This document shows, piece by piece, positions 37,091 through 48,547 of a stretch of DNA of 64,000 nucleotides. This stretch comes from Hypericum androsaemum. Taxonomy: Eukaryota > Streptophyta > Magnoliopsida > Malpighiales > Hypericaceae. Below the pieces are notes generated by a model that worked only from the letters and a program-made list of their open reading frames with translations, did no database searches and was not told the origin of the DNA. Both the position numbers and the translations under genes were made by a program. Every line of letters starts with the position of its first letter. Positions within the stretch are counted from its first letter, which is position 1. Where the stretch lies: the NCBI GenBank assembly GCA_963995505.1, contig OZ023186.1, positions 1 to 64,000 of the forward strand. The letters are read 5' to 3'.

Positions 37091-38545
37091 TACTGTACAA
37101 TGAACAAAGGAAGTGGTTTAGGCATGATATTGAAATCTATGTGCTGTCTACCAAAGTTAGAGCGATTGAGCTTACCATGTGCTCCGTAGGTGTTTGGTTG
37201 GCAAAACTGATTCTTAGGTACAATTTTGATCATGAGTGAATTGTATACATGTGGGTTAGTTAATAATGAAGTAAGGATTGAAAGGAGTTGAGCTACTTTG
37301 GTACCTTTGTGCTATTTCAGACGATGGTTTACGATTATGCCTTGGTTGGTTGTTTTAAAGTGTCGGAAGTAACTTGGCAGGGTAAGTGAGGAACTGACCT
37401 CAATTTGTAATAGAAATTGTTATACAGATCATGTAAGGCTTACTCAAAGTGCTTTCAATGAAGAAAACTATCTGGGAAGAACGGTTGAAGGTGAAAAGTG
37501 ATGGGAGAATAAGACTCGGGAAATTAGCACTATTGAGTGATATTTGTTTGAGTAAGCGAATAGAATATGATAAATTTGGTTTTGTTTGGTGCATGTGCAT
37601 GTTTCAGGCCTTGATTATGTGCATCTCATGCATATGAAGTACGTTCAAAAAGTGGTCATGTGCATTTGTGATAAGATCGGTCATGTTTGGATTGGTCTGT
37701 GAGAGATATGGCACATATTAATGGCTAGCTAGAGAATATGTCTTTCCTAGCATGGGGCCAATTTGTGTGGGTATGCTATGTTGTTTTTGGTGAGATATGG
37801 ATAGGTTTTCCCATGCTAACTGGGAATGTTAGCGTATGTGCACATAGACTGGGGATATCCTAGTTTACTAGTATTAAACTTAGTATGTGGTTATGGAAAG
37901 GAGATCTGATGGCCATGTTGATATCCCTATGCTGGAGAGGAAGTGGCCTGCCTAAATCTGTCTATAGCTCACCGTTTGTTCACTAGGTGAACTTTTGTGT
38001 GTGTGTGATCATATGGTTGTCATGCATCTTGTGGTCTTGCATGTTGTTGGTCATGGTTAAGTTCTATCTCTCATATGTAGTAGACATAACCAATATGTTA
38101 TGTTCTATCTTCTTACTAAGTATTTCAAAATACTTATCCCTTACTAATCCATCTCAGGTTAAAGCTATCATAGTTTACCTCGGGTTCTGAAGTCCGTGGT
38201 GCATGCCCATCTCTTTCATTCAAGGGATACTCTTTTGAGGTCTCCAAATCATGCTATCTTTTGCACTCATGTATAAACACTTTGTAGTGGTTTTCAGAGG
38301 CTAGATCCTGGACTATGCTTTAGTTTGAACATGTATCACAGGAAACTTGTTCAGACTTTTGGTGATGGTTCTCACACCATCTTTGTATATCTTATGTTTT
38401 GAGAGGAATTTTATATAGTGTGCCCTGGTGTTGCTTTAAATAAATATTGATGAACTTTATGCTATGTTTTAGATCTGCATTTTGTAGTTTGTATATAGTG
38501 GAGTCTAGCGCTAGTCACCAACCTCATGATGGGTCGTGACAGACT

Positions 38546-38557
38546 TTGTATCAGAGC
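38546..38557 (+). promoter_or_regulatory. Primer binding site, tRNA-iMet type
   Basis: ttgtatcagagc lies four bases after the LTR end. It differs from the usual TGGTATCAGAGC at the second base, a decay mutation. Confidence 0.8.
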
Positions 38558-38700
38558 TCAATTGAGTTTTGTCTTATGTGTTGTCTAAATGTGTATTTTA
38601 GGAACCCTACGGAGCATAGGATCCGTCATGTCTTTGTCCCTCATTGTATCAGCTTGTCCTTTGGTCTTCTTAAATCGTGACTCGCTTTTATAGGGAGAAT

Positions 38701-40303
38701 ATGCATGTTACACGTAGAGGTGCTGAAACTTCTATCAGGGAGCGAGGTGAGTGCTCCTATATTGTACTTGAGCCAGCACTACCAGCTGAGAACACAACTA
38801 CAGATAATACAACGACAGTTGAGATTGACCCACCAGTTGGCGGTACTTTTGTGGCTGAAAGGCATGGTGGTGATGCTGTGGAAAGAGTGTTAATAGCAAT
38901 GGAGAAATTTATTGCCACACAACAAAGCCAGGTGGATCGAAAAGCTGCTTTGGTTCCTAGAGATGACTCATTGGCAGAGTTTTTATAGTTGGAGCCACCT
39001 ACATTTTTAGGTGTGCATGATGATCCTCGGGTATTTGTTGACGAAATGGAGAAGAGGTGGAAGATCTTGAAATGTGACAGAAAGAGGATGGTGGAGTTAG
39101 CTATATTTAAGTTAACTAGAGAGGTTGGAGTGTGGTTCCAAACTGTGGGATCACGTGGATGGACTTGGAAGAAGTTTAGTAAAGCTTTATTGGACTGCTT
39201 CTTGCCTAAGAGTTTGAGGGATGCTCGTGCCTTTTAGTTTGAGCGACTAGTGAAGACACCAGAGATGACAGTAACCGAGTATGATCAGAGGTTTTGTTAT
39301 CTTTTCCGTTATGCAAAGCATTTAATTTCTGATGAGGAGAAGAAAGTAAAGAGGTTTGTTCGGGGACTTGATGATGCTATGTTCAAGGTTATCTACCCTC
39401 GTGGATTTAAGTCATATGCAGCTGCAATGGATTGTGCAAGGACATTAGAGATGCGCGATACTGAGCGCCAGATGACCCAAAGGTAACCAAAAGTGCAGAG
39501 GTTTGAAAGATAACCACAACCTAGTTTTAACCAAAGCTTTGGGCAACAACAAAGAAGGATGAGCATTCAGCCTGCCTTATCAAGAGGCGGATGATCATTT
39601 GGTAGATTTGGGAGAGGAAAAGATGTTCGCAACCCACATGGTAGTCGGGACCAGTCTAGTAGCTCAGTAAGTTGTCCAAGATGTGGGAAACAACAACATC
39701 ATGGAAGGCCATGCCATAGACAGACAGGAGCTTGCTTTGGATGTGGCAATTATGGACATCATATCAAAGATTGTCCTGAGGATAAGGCAAGGCAACGTGT
39801 AAAGGTTGCTAGTGTTTCTACCGTACCTCATGGTTACAGATTTTCTCGACCTCAAGAACAAAATAGGAGTTCTGTCGGCGAGAGCTTTGAGGGTGAGAAT
39901 TTAGTTCCTAGGAAAAAGGAGCCTATGGAGCATAGTGGAGGTAATCCTGCTCGAGTTTATGCTCTGACAAAGAAAGATGCTACTACATCTAATACTGTGA
40001 TTCCAGGTATACTCCCTATAGGCTTGTCAGATGCTCGAGTCTTGTTTGATTCGGGGTCGACACATTCATTCTTGCCACCCCAGTTTGCTTAGTCTTTTGA
40101 TGATCAACTTGTGTCCTTAGGAGAGTTACTAGATGTTTGTACCCCATCAGGTCATATCATACATGTGCATTTAGTTCTTAAATCATGTGTGATTGTTGTT
40201 GATGGACGTGATATGGTTGCTGATTTACACGTGCTTGATATGGTAGATTTTGATGTGATTTTGGGTATGGATTGGTTATCGTCATATCATGCAACAATAG
40301 ATT
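38701..40303 (+). pseudogene. gag-protease of element 1, broken
   Basis: A Ty3/gypsy polyprotein start, which would make the capsid and the aspartic protease of the particle. One frame runs from ATG 38701 (chosen because MHVTRRG aligns with MTVTRSG of element 2) with no frameshift. In order: variable N-terminus; Gag core around 38990-39480 (FVDEMEKRWKIL ... FVRGLDD); two zinc knuckles of the form CX2CX4HX4C at 39673-39714 and 39733-39774; then protease with LFDSGSTHSF, DSG at 40048-40056. In-frame stops occur at about 38986 (TAG), 39235 (TAG), 39484 (TAA), 39511 (TAA), 39591 (TGA) and 40090 (TAG). The protease is cut at ...SSYHATID by satellite B, whose reverse units happen to continue the frame to 40743. 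It cannot be functional. Confidence 0.85.
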
Positions 40304-41331
40304 TGCCAAATTCTTCTAATCGTTCTTCGCCTTATTCTTCACAAAAAATATTTCCAAATTCTTCGCCTCATTCTTCCCCAAATTCTTCGTCTCATTTTCA
40401 CCAAATTCTTTGCCAAATTTTTTGCATCATTCTTCGCCAAATTCTTCACCTCATTCTTCCCCAAATTCTTCGCCTCATGATTTTCCAAATTCTTCGCCTC
40501 ATTCTTCGTCACATTATTTGCCACATTTTTTGCATCAATCTTCGCCTCATTCTTTGCCAAATTCTTCGCCACATTCTTCGCCAAATTCTTTGCCTCAATC
40601 TTTGCCTCAAACATTTCCAAATTCTTCGCCTCAAACATTTCCAAATTCTTCGCCTCAGTCTTCGCCACATTCTTCGCCTCACTCTTTTACTCATTCTTCA
40701 CGGCAATCTTTTTCCAAATGCTTCACTTCAATTCTTTGCCTAATTCTTTGCCAAATTCTTCGCCTCATTTTTTGCCTCAATCTTTGCCAAATTCTTCCCA
40801 AATTTTTTTATCATTATTTGCCTCAATCTTTTCCAAATTCTTCGCCTCAATCTTTGCCAAATTCTTTACCTCATTCTTCGCCAAATTCTTCGCCTCAATC
40901 TTTTGCCTAAATTTTACCCTCAATCTTTTCCAAATTCTTCACAAATTCTTTGACTCATTCTTCGCCTCAATATTTGCCAAATTCTTCGCTTCATTCTTCG
41001 CCCCAATCTTCGCCAAATTCTTCACCTCATTCTTCGCCAAATTCTTCACCAAATTCTTTGCCTCAAACTTCGCCAAATTCTTCGCATCAATCGTCGCCAA
41101 ATTCTTCGCCAAATTCTCACCCTCATTCTTTGCCTTATTCTTCGCCTCCATCTCCGCCTCAATCTTCGCCTAATTCTTCGCCAAATTCTTTGCCAAATTA
41201 TTCGCCTTAATCTTTGCCAAATTCTTCAACTCATTCTTCGCCTTATTCTTCGCCAAATTCTTCGCTCATTCTTCGCCAAATTTTTCACATCAACTTTCGC
41301 CAAATTCTTCGCAAAATTCTTCCATTCACTT
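40304..41331 (-). repeat. Satellite B, third inverted block
   Basis: 12-mers in reverse complement (ccaaattcttcg, cctcattcttcg) starting inside the protease of element 1 and running into satellite D. Confidence 0.93.
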
Positions 41332-41787
41332 TTAGATTCATTTTCGATTCACTTTTTGATTTATTTTTTCTTTTTTGATTCATTTTTGATTTATTTTTTA
41401 TTCATTTTTATTCGATTTTGATTTATTTTTGGTTCACTTTTCGATTTTTTTTTTATTCATTTTGGATTCACTTTTGATTCATTTTTTGATTCATTTTTGA
41501 TATGTTTTTTATTCATTTTTTATTCGCCAAATTCTTCACATCAACTTTCGCCAAATTCTTCGCAAAATTCTTCCATTCACTTTTGGATTCATTTTCGATT
41601 CGTTTTCGATTCACTTTTTGATTTATTTTTTCTTTTTTGATTCATTTTTGATTTATTTTTTATTCATTTTTATTCAATTTTGATTTATTTTTGGTTCACT
41701 TTTCGATTCTTTTTTTATTCATTTTGGATTCACTTTCGATTCAATTTTTGATTCATTTTTGATATGTTTTTTATTCATTTTTTATTC
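41286..41787 (+). repeat. ~251-bp tandem duplication spanning the B/D junction
   Basis: cacatcaactttcgcc begins at 41286 and again at 41537. In each case it is followed by satellite B units and then the same run of satellite D units (ttcttttttgattcat, tgatatgttttttattc). The duplication therefore copied the boundary between two satellite families as one block. Confidence 0.85.
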
Positions 41788-42534
41788 ACTTTTCGATTCG
41801 TTTTCGATTCACTATTCGATTCATTTTTAATTCATTTTTTATTCACTTTTGATATATTTTTGATTCACTTTTTGATTCATTTTTTATTCACATTTTGATT
41901 CATTTTTGATTTTTTTTATTCATTTTTTATTCACTTTTCGATTCGTTTTCGATTCACTTTTCGATTCACTTTTCGATTCAATTTTTGATTCAATTTTTGA
42001 TTCAATTACGATTCATTTTTTGATTCAATTTTTGATTCATTTTTTATTCATTTTCGATTCAATTTTTGATTCATTTTTTGATTAGTTTTTGATTCATTTT
42101 GGATTAAATTTGGATTCACTTTTCAATTCATTTTCTATTTATTTTCGAATCATTTTGGATTTATTTTTTATCATTTTTTATTCTTTTTGGATTCTTTTTC
42201 GATTCACTTTTCGATTCGTTTTTGATTCGTTTTGGATTAACTTTTGATTCACATTTTGATTCATTTTTTATTCTTTTTCGATTCATTTTTCGATTTCATT
42301 TTTGATTCATTTTTTATTCATTGTCGATTCATTCTCGATTCATTTTTTGATTTTTTTATATTCATTTTCGATTCATTTTTTATTCACTTTTTGATTCATT
42401 TTCGATTCACTTTTTGATTCAGTTTTGACTCATTTTCGATTCACTTTTTGATTCGTTTTCGATAAACTTTTCGATTCAATTTTTGTTTCAATTTTAGATT
42501 CATTTTTTATTCACTTTTCAATTCATTTTTTATT
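41332..42534. repeat. Satellite D, gattca/T-rich array
   Basis: Irregular 10-13-bp units of the form tttttgattcat, ttttcgattcac and tttttattcatt. The hexamer gattca recurs throughout. It passes smoothly into satellite C at about 42535 (ttatttattgagtcatattg). Confidence 0.9.
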
Positions 42535-43517
42535 TATTGAGTCATATTGAGTCATATCGAATCATATTTAGTCATATTGATTCATATTTAGTCATATTGA
42601 CACAATATTCAATCATATTGAGTCATATTGAGTCATATTGATTTATATTTATTGAGTCATTTTGATTAATATTGAGTCATATTGATTCATATTGAGACAT
42701 ATTGATTTAAATTGAGTTATATTGATTCATATTGATTGAGTCATATTGAGAATATTGAGTCATATTGAGTCATATTGATTCATATTGAGTCATATTATCT
42801 CAATATTGATTCATATTGAGTCATATTGCGTCATATTTATTCATATTGAGTCATATTGATTCATATTGATCCATAGTGAGCCATATTGAGTCATATTGAC
42901 TCAATTATTATTATTATTGAGTCATATTGATTCATATTCAGTCATATGGAGTCATATTGATTCATATTAATTCATATTGATTTATATTGAGTTATATTGT
43001 TTCATATTGAGTTATATTGATTCATATTGAATCATATTGAGTCTTAATGAGTCATATTGATTCATATTGAGTCATATCAATTCATATTGAGTCATATTGA
43101 TTGAGTCAGATTGAGTTATATTGAGTCGTATTATGTCATATTGAGTCATATTGTGTCATATTGAGTCATATTGATTCATATTGAGTCATATTGACTCATA
43201 TTGATTCAATATTGATCCATATTGTGTCATATTGAGGAGTCATATTGATTCGTATTGAGTTATATTGGTTGAGTCATATTGATTCATATTTAGTCATATT
43301 AATTCCTATTAGGTCATATTAGGTTTTATTGAGTCATATTGAGTCATATCGAATCATATTGAGTCATATTGATTCATATTGAGTCATATTGAGTCATATT
43401 GAGCCATATTGAGTTATTTTGAATCATATTGATTGAGTCATATTGATTCATATTAGGTCATATTGTGTCATAGTGAGGAGTCATATTGATTCATATTGAG
43501 TCATATTGATTGAGTCG
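42535..43517. repeat. Satellite C, block 1 (10-bp ATTGAGTCAT)
   Basis: Tandem decamers attgagtcat and attgattcat with variants. Both share the TGAKTCA core with satellite D. The block ends at a sharp switch to satellite B (gagtcgtaaaaatttggc). Confidence 0.95.
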
Positions 43518-45142
43518 TAAAAATTTGGCTAACATTGAGACTAAGATTGAGGCAAAGAATCTTGCAAAGAATGGGATAAAAAATTTGGTTAAGAATGAGG
43601 TGAAGAATTTGGAAAAAAATGAGGCAAAGAATTTGCTGAAGATTGAGGCACAGAATGAGGCAAAGAATTTGTCAAAGATTGAGGCGAACAATGAGTCGAA
43701 GAATTTGGCGAAGAATTTGGTAAAGATTGAGTCACAAATTGAGGCATAGAATTTGGAAAAGATGGAGGCGAAGAATTTGGCGAAGAATGAGGCAAAAAAT
43801 TAGTCGAAGATTGGGGCAAAGATTTAGGCGAAGAATGAGGCAAAGAATTTAGCTAAGATTGAGGCGAAGAATGTTGCAAAGAATGAGGCAAAAAAATTGG
43901 CGAAGAATGAGGAAAAGAATTTTGCGAAGAATGAGGCAAAGAATTTGGTAAAGAATGAGGGGAAGAATTTGGCAAAGCTTGAGGCAAAGAATTTGTGAAT
44001 AATTTGATAAAGATTGAGGCGAAGAATAAGGCAAAGCATTTGACAAAAAAATTGGCAAAGATTGAGGCAAAGAATTTAGCAAAGATTAAAGCGTGGATTG
44101 AGGCGAAAAATTTGGCGGAGAATGAGGAGAAGAATGTGTGGAAGAATTTGGAAGAGAATGAGGTGAAGATTGAGGCAAAGAATGTGGCGAATAATGTGAT
44201 GAAGAATGAGGCAAAGAATTTGAAAAAGAATGAGACGAAGAATTTGGCAAAGATTGAGGCGAAGAATAATGCAAAAAATTTGGCGAAGAATTTGGCAAAT
44301 ATTTTGGCAAAAAATGAGGCAAAGAATTTGGTGAAAAATGAGGCCATGAATTTGGCAAAGAATTTTGTGAATAATAAGGCAGAGAACGAGTAGAATAATT
44401 TGCCGAAGATGGAGACGAAGAATTTGGCAAAGAATCTGGCCAAGAACGAGACGAAAAATTTGTCGAAGATTGAGGCAAAGATTAAGGCAAAGAATGAGGC
44501 AAAGAATTTGGCTAAGATTTAGGCGAAGAATGTTGCAAAGAATGAGGCAAAAAAATTGGTGAAGAATGAGGCAAAGAATTTGACGAAGAATTTGGCTAAG
44601 AATTTGTCAAAGATTGAGGCTAAGAATTTAGCAAAGAATGAGGCAAATAATTTGGTGAAGAATGAGGTGAATAATTTGGTGAATAATGAGGCAAAGAATT
44701 TGGCAAAGATTGAGATAGAGAATGAGGCAAAGAATTTGGCAAAGATGGAGGCGAAGAATGAGTCGAAGAATTTGGAGAATAATTTGGCAAAGATTGAGGA
44801 AAATAATTTGGCAAAGAATTAAGGCGTGGCATTTGACAAATAATTTGGCGAAGATTGAGGCGAAGAATGAGTAGAAGAACAAAGCAAAGATTGAGGCAAA
44901 GAATGAGGCAAAGAATTTGGCAAAGAATGAGGTGAAGAATGTGTCGAAGATTTAGGCAAAGAATGTGACAAATAATGAGGCAAAGAATTTGGCAAAGATT
45001 GAGGGGAAGAATTTGGCAAAAGTTGAGGCGAAGATTGAGGCAAGGAATTTGGTGAGGATTGAGGCAAAGATTAAGGCGAAGAATGAGGCAAAAAAGTTGG
45101 CGAAGAATAGGTAAAAATTTGGCAAATATTGAGGCAAAAATT
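43518..45142 (+). repeat. Satellite B, forward block between C and LTR fragment c
   Basis: 12-mers of the NLAK/IEAK/NEAK type, gaattt variant. On the right it stops at LTR fragment c (aaaattaaccc|acgtctag). Confidence 0.94.
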
Positions 45143-45893
45143 AACCCACGTCTAGTTAACTAAACACATGTTACAAAGAATATCCACTTACTAGACAAAG
45201 GTTGCTCAAACTATTCAAAGAGAAGCTCTGTACTTCGTTTTATAACTCATGGCACTCGGATTCAAAACTCGGTTAACTAGTCAAAAGAACATAAACCACT
45301 ATCATTACCAGCCTCTTAAGTATGTAATTAGATCCTAGGTAACATAAAAATTCCTTAGTTCATTTCTTAGATTTGGATTTACACAAGGCAGCCCCAAAAC
45401 CTATGCTAAAATTCATAAAACTACACCCCCGGTTGTCAATTACTCTTCCGACTTCTATCCATACGAATCCTAGCTAAAACTTACCTTAACTTCCTTCATT
45501 TAAGTCTACATTAATCTATTCTAATCTTCACCTACTAGCTTCTTCAAGGTATAAAATGATTTCTACTCAAATTAAGCAAAATTCTACGAATCTACTTACC
45601 TATTCTTTCAAGTTGTTGAAATCTGGCCCCTTTTCTTTTCTCTTCTTTTTCCTTCGTTTTCCCCCTTTCTCCTAGTCCTTTCTACTATTTTTTCTCTTCT
45701 AATGTTCAAGTATTTTGTGCCTAAAGCCTGATCCAAAAGATTTTCCCTTTTATATGCATGCTAAGTAGCTTAGTCATCCTACTTTTCATTAACCACCTAG
45801 CCAACTTGCAACGACGATGGTCTAAACCTAAACTCTTCTAAAACCAACCTAATTTTGTTGTAACAAATTTGGTAGAAGGGTGAGGGTATCACA
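45143..45893 (-). mobile_element. LTR fragment c with intact 5' terminus (reverse strand)
   Basis: Its minus strand starts TGTGATACCCTCACCC at 45893, directly against satellite C, and continues through the same sequence as LTR fragment b. Compared with the LTR at 54098 it lacks much of the first kilobase, so it represents a shorter LTR subtype or an internal deletion. Confidence 0.85.
45747..45755 (-). promoter_or_regulatory. Candidate LTR TATA box
   Basis: The minus strand reads catgcatataaaaggg, matching the TATA-like motif in fragment b at the same relative place. Confidence 0.45.
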
Positions 45894-46065
45894 CATATTG
45901 ATTCATATTGACTCATATTGATTCATATTGAGACATATCAAGTCAAATCGACTCATATTGAACCATATTGAGTCACATTTACTCATATTGAGTCATACTG
46001 AATCATGTTAAGTCATATTGATTCATATTGAGTCATATTGATTCATATTGAGTCATATTGATTCA
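45894..46065. repeat. Satellite C, block 2
   Basis: About 17 decamers between LTR fragment c and the hAT element. The last eight bases, ttgattca (46058-46065), form the left target duplication of the hAT insertion. Confidence 0.95.
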
Positions 46066-46076
46066 TAGGTGTGAGT
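46066..46076 (+). repeat. hAT left terminal inverted repeat
   Basis: taggtgtgagt pairs with the right end with one mismatch in the first ten bases. Confidence 0.75.
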
Positions 46077-46718
46077 TCGGTGCAGTTTTGCGGTGTCGGT
46101 GTAAAAATTGACACCGCACCGCACTTTTGATATAGCCAAAATTCGTACCGTCAGTGTGGCAGTTTCGGAAAAAATAACGGCGGTGTGGCGGTTTGCGATT
46201 TAATGGTGCGGTTTTGCAGTTTGAAATCACAAATTGGGCCCAATTTGTAAGGCGCATATTTAATAGGCCCAAATCTAGAAAAATATATTTTCTTTAATTT
46301 TTTGGCAAAAAAAGAAGCCCAAAAGAAAAAAATTTGGTGAAAAAAGAAGCCTAATCGTGATTTCACCATCCAAATACAACCAAAAATAATAAAACGATTC
46401 AAAGCACATGGATTCAATCGTCCGCATCCTAATACAGCAAGTTCATGATTCAACCAAAAACCGAAACCTCACAGTAAGTTCCAAATACAACCACATCCAA
46501 GTACAGCAAGTTCATCCAACACCTCACAGTAAATGATTCAGGTAATGGAGGATCAAAAACTGAACAATTCACAACTAATTGGCTATTCCAGCCTCTAAGT
46601 CTTCATCTTCACGTTCAAATTCCTCCTCGAGTTCTGCATATCATAAAAAATTAAATTAGAACTTAAATATATCATGGTAAAGAAAACTATTTAATTTTAA
46701 TTAATAACTAACCTTCAA

Positions 46719-46964
46719 TTATTTTGCCTCATCCAATAGTTCTTCATCGTCATCATTTGTTTGTTGCTTGATCCGCAACCAATTTTGAGCACACACCAAA
46801 GCTTGCACCGTTCTAGGCTTCAACGAACTTCGGTGAGGGTCCAGCACGCGTCCACCCGTGCTAAAAGCAGATTTCGAGGCAACACTTGACACCGAAATTG
46901 CTAGCACATCTCGTACAATTTCAGCCATGATCGGGTACTTGCCTTCTATGGATCTTACAAGTAC
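46719..46964 (-). pseudogene. hAT transposase C-terminal dimerisation domain relic
   Basis: The minus-strand frame gives KYPIMAEIVRDVLAIS, then SAFSTGGRVLDPHRSSLKP and QALVCAQNWL, the hallmark of the hAT C-terminal dimerisation region in plant RICESLEEPER/Ac-type transposases. The usually acidic residue in SVASESAF is replaced by lysine (SVASKSAF). An acidic tail (NDDDEELLDEAK) ends at a TAA. A possible intron of about 79 bp follows (46634-46712), with further acidic codons to 46575, but the reading phase across it does not fit, so the true C-terminus is uncertain. The BED zinc finger and DDE core are absent from the element. Confidence 0.8.
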
Positions 46965-47379
46965 TTGGCTATATCCGAAACTGTATCACTTGATATATCT
47001 GCCAAAATTTGCTTATCCCATTCATACCAAAATTTCAAATCTTCCATGTCATCATCCTTATTGACATCTTCATCATCTTGATCCATTACCATGTCACCTT
47101 GTTGAAATCTTCCATGTCATCATCCTCAAGCGCACTTAAGCATTCAGACAATGGCTTATCTAATAGAGGTCGGAGCAGAGTTTGAAACCCACCATTTACA
47201 CACACAGTGAACACAAAGTAACGAGTTGGATGTGACCATAAAATCAAAATCAATAACTTCTTAGGAGCTGCCAGAGAATTATTCACCAGGTAGAGGTAGT
47301 CAAGCTAGAAGGCACAACTTCAATTACTCGAACATAAATACAATGGATTTAGGGTTTTACCATTATGGGTCGAGGTTCA

Positions 47380-47950
47380 GCGGAGGCGGATAGCGTTGAA
47401 ACTTCTGGGTTTTTACCTCAAATCTGAACAAATGCACAATTAATAACCTTAGAACGACAGAGAACGACAGAGATTGGACAAAAATTGAATGCGGAGAGCG
47501 GTGAAGTTTCTGGGTTTTTACCTTACAATGACGGAAAGCGGTGAGGACGACAGATAGAGGAGGAGGAGCGGCGAGAACAACTGACAGAGAAGGAGGAACG
47601 ACGACGGCCGTGGAAGTTTCTCGAAAATGCCAAATCGGGAGGTTGGAGGGACTAGGGATAGCGTTGAAATTTTTGGGTTTTTACCTCACATCTGAACAAA
47701 TGCACAGTTAATAACCTTAGAACGACGGAGAATGACAGAGACTGGATGAAAACAAGAGGCAGAAAGCGGTGAAGTTTTAGGGGTTTTACCTTAGAACGAC
47801 GGACAGAGAAGGAGAGCGGTGAGGATGACAAACAGAGAAGGAGGAGCGGCGAGAATGACTGACAGAGAAGGAGGAGCGACGACGGCCAGGAGGTGAGGGG
47901 AGAGAGTTCCTGGGAATCGCCGATCGGGAGGTTGGAGGGAGAGGCGGAAG
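47380..47950. repeat. ~270-290-bp tandem duplication inside the hAT
   Basis: gatagcgttgaaa followed by gggtttttacctcac/aatctgaacaaatgcac starts at 47389 and again at 47657. Each copy continues through aacgacgg, agcggtgaag, gaggagcggcgaga and gacgacggcc. The region is GC-rich compared with the rest of the window and probably is the untranslated or promoter part of the original transposase gene. Its minus-strand frame (Arg/Ser/Pro-rich, about 66 codons) is not a recognisable protein. Confidence 0.75.
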
Positions 47951-48230
47951 CTCATGGTTGTGGCTTCTGGGATCAAAAAGGGACAAAGGGTTATAAACTA
48001 AGGCAAAACGACGTCATTTTGTCATATAGAAGACATATATAAAATGACGGCATTTTATATATGTGCAATTTCGTGGTCGATCGGTGTGGTTTTGGACTAA
48101 ACCCGAAACCACACTGCACCAATTCAGTTTCAGATTTAAACTACACCACAAAACCATTTACGGGTGCGGTTTGGTTTTTATGATCGGTCGTTTTCACGGT
48201 CGGTCAGTTTTACAGTTTTGCAGGCTTCAA

Positions 48231-48241
48231 GCTCACCCCTA
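48231..48241 (-). repeat. hAT right terminal inverted repeat
   Basis: Plus strand gctcaccccta, reverse complement taggggtgagc, adjoining the 8-bp duplication. Confidence 0.75.
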
Positions 48242-48547
48242 TTGATTCATATTGAGTCATATCAATCATATTGATTCATATTGAGTCATATTGATTCACA
48301 TTGACTCATATCGAGTCATGTCGCATCATATTGATTCATAATGACTCATATTGAGTCATAATGATTTAGTCATATTGAGAAATATTTAGCCATATTAAGG
48401 AGTCATATTGAGTCATATTGATTCATATTGATTCATATTGAGTCATATTTACTCATATTGACTCATATTGATTCATATTGAGTCATATTGAGTCATATTG
48501 AGTCATACTGAGTTATATTGGGTAATATTGATTTATATTGATTCATA
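48242..48547. repeat. Satellite C, block 3
   Basis: Decamers attgattcat/attgagtcat between the hAT right end and the truncated LTR of element 2. It begins with the right copy of the target duplication. Confidence 0.95.

Larger units (their letters stand above)
35877..38541 (+). mobile_element. 5' LTR of element 1
   Basis: The right end is clear: ...gggtcgtgaca, then four bases and the primer site, as in element 2. The left end is inferred from TGTGGTATC at the satellite B junction, giving about 2665 bp, close to the 2767-bp LTR of element 2. The last kilobase is distantly related to element 2's LTR (tctgatgg..., tctagcgc...gtcacc). The short frames inside are not convincing genes. Confidence 0.65.
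35877..40303 (+). mobile_element. Tekay-type Ty3/gypsy element 1, 3'-truncated
   Basis: Order seen: LTR, tRNA-Met-type primer site, gag with two CCHC knuckles, protease start, then an abrupt change to inverted satellite B at about 40303. RT, RNase H, integrase and the 3' LTR are missing. It lies between forward satellite B on the left and reverse satellite B on the right. Its gag-PR frame aligns closely with that of element 2, so they belong to the same lineage, although the LTRs are only distantly alike. Confidence 0.85.
46066..48241 (-). mobile_element. hAT (Ac-like) DNA transposon remnant, 2176 bp
   Basis: The left end TAGGTGTGAG and the reverse complement of the right end TAGGGGTGAG match at 9 of 10 bases. 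The flanks carry the same 8-bp ttgattca (46058-46065 and 48242-48249), the target size expected for hAT. Subterminal regions are rich in inverted gcggt/accgc strings, typical of plant hAT ends. Inside is a hAT C-terminal dimerisation domain on the minus strand. Most of the transposase catalytic region is missing, so it is non-autonomous. Because the host is a decamer repeat containing this octamer, the duplication alone is weak evidence; the ends and coding relic support it. Confidence 0.85.

Noticed and set aside
36497..37637. Short frames in the LTR of element 1 as host genes
   Set aside because: They are 60-66 codons, overlap degenerate LTR repeats and have no known motif.
47786..47986. 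Arg/Ser/Pro-rich minus-strand frame in the hAT as an N-terminal transposase exon
   Set aside because: It lies in a tandemly duplicated GC-rich region with no BED finger, and an alternative frame over the same bases is equally open.
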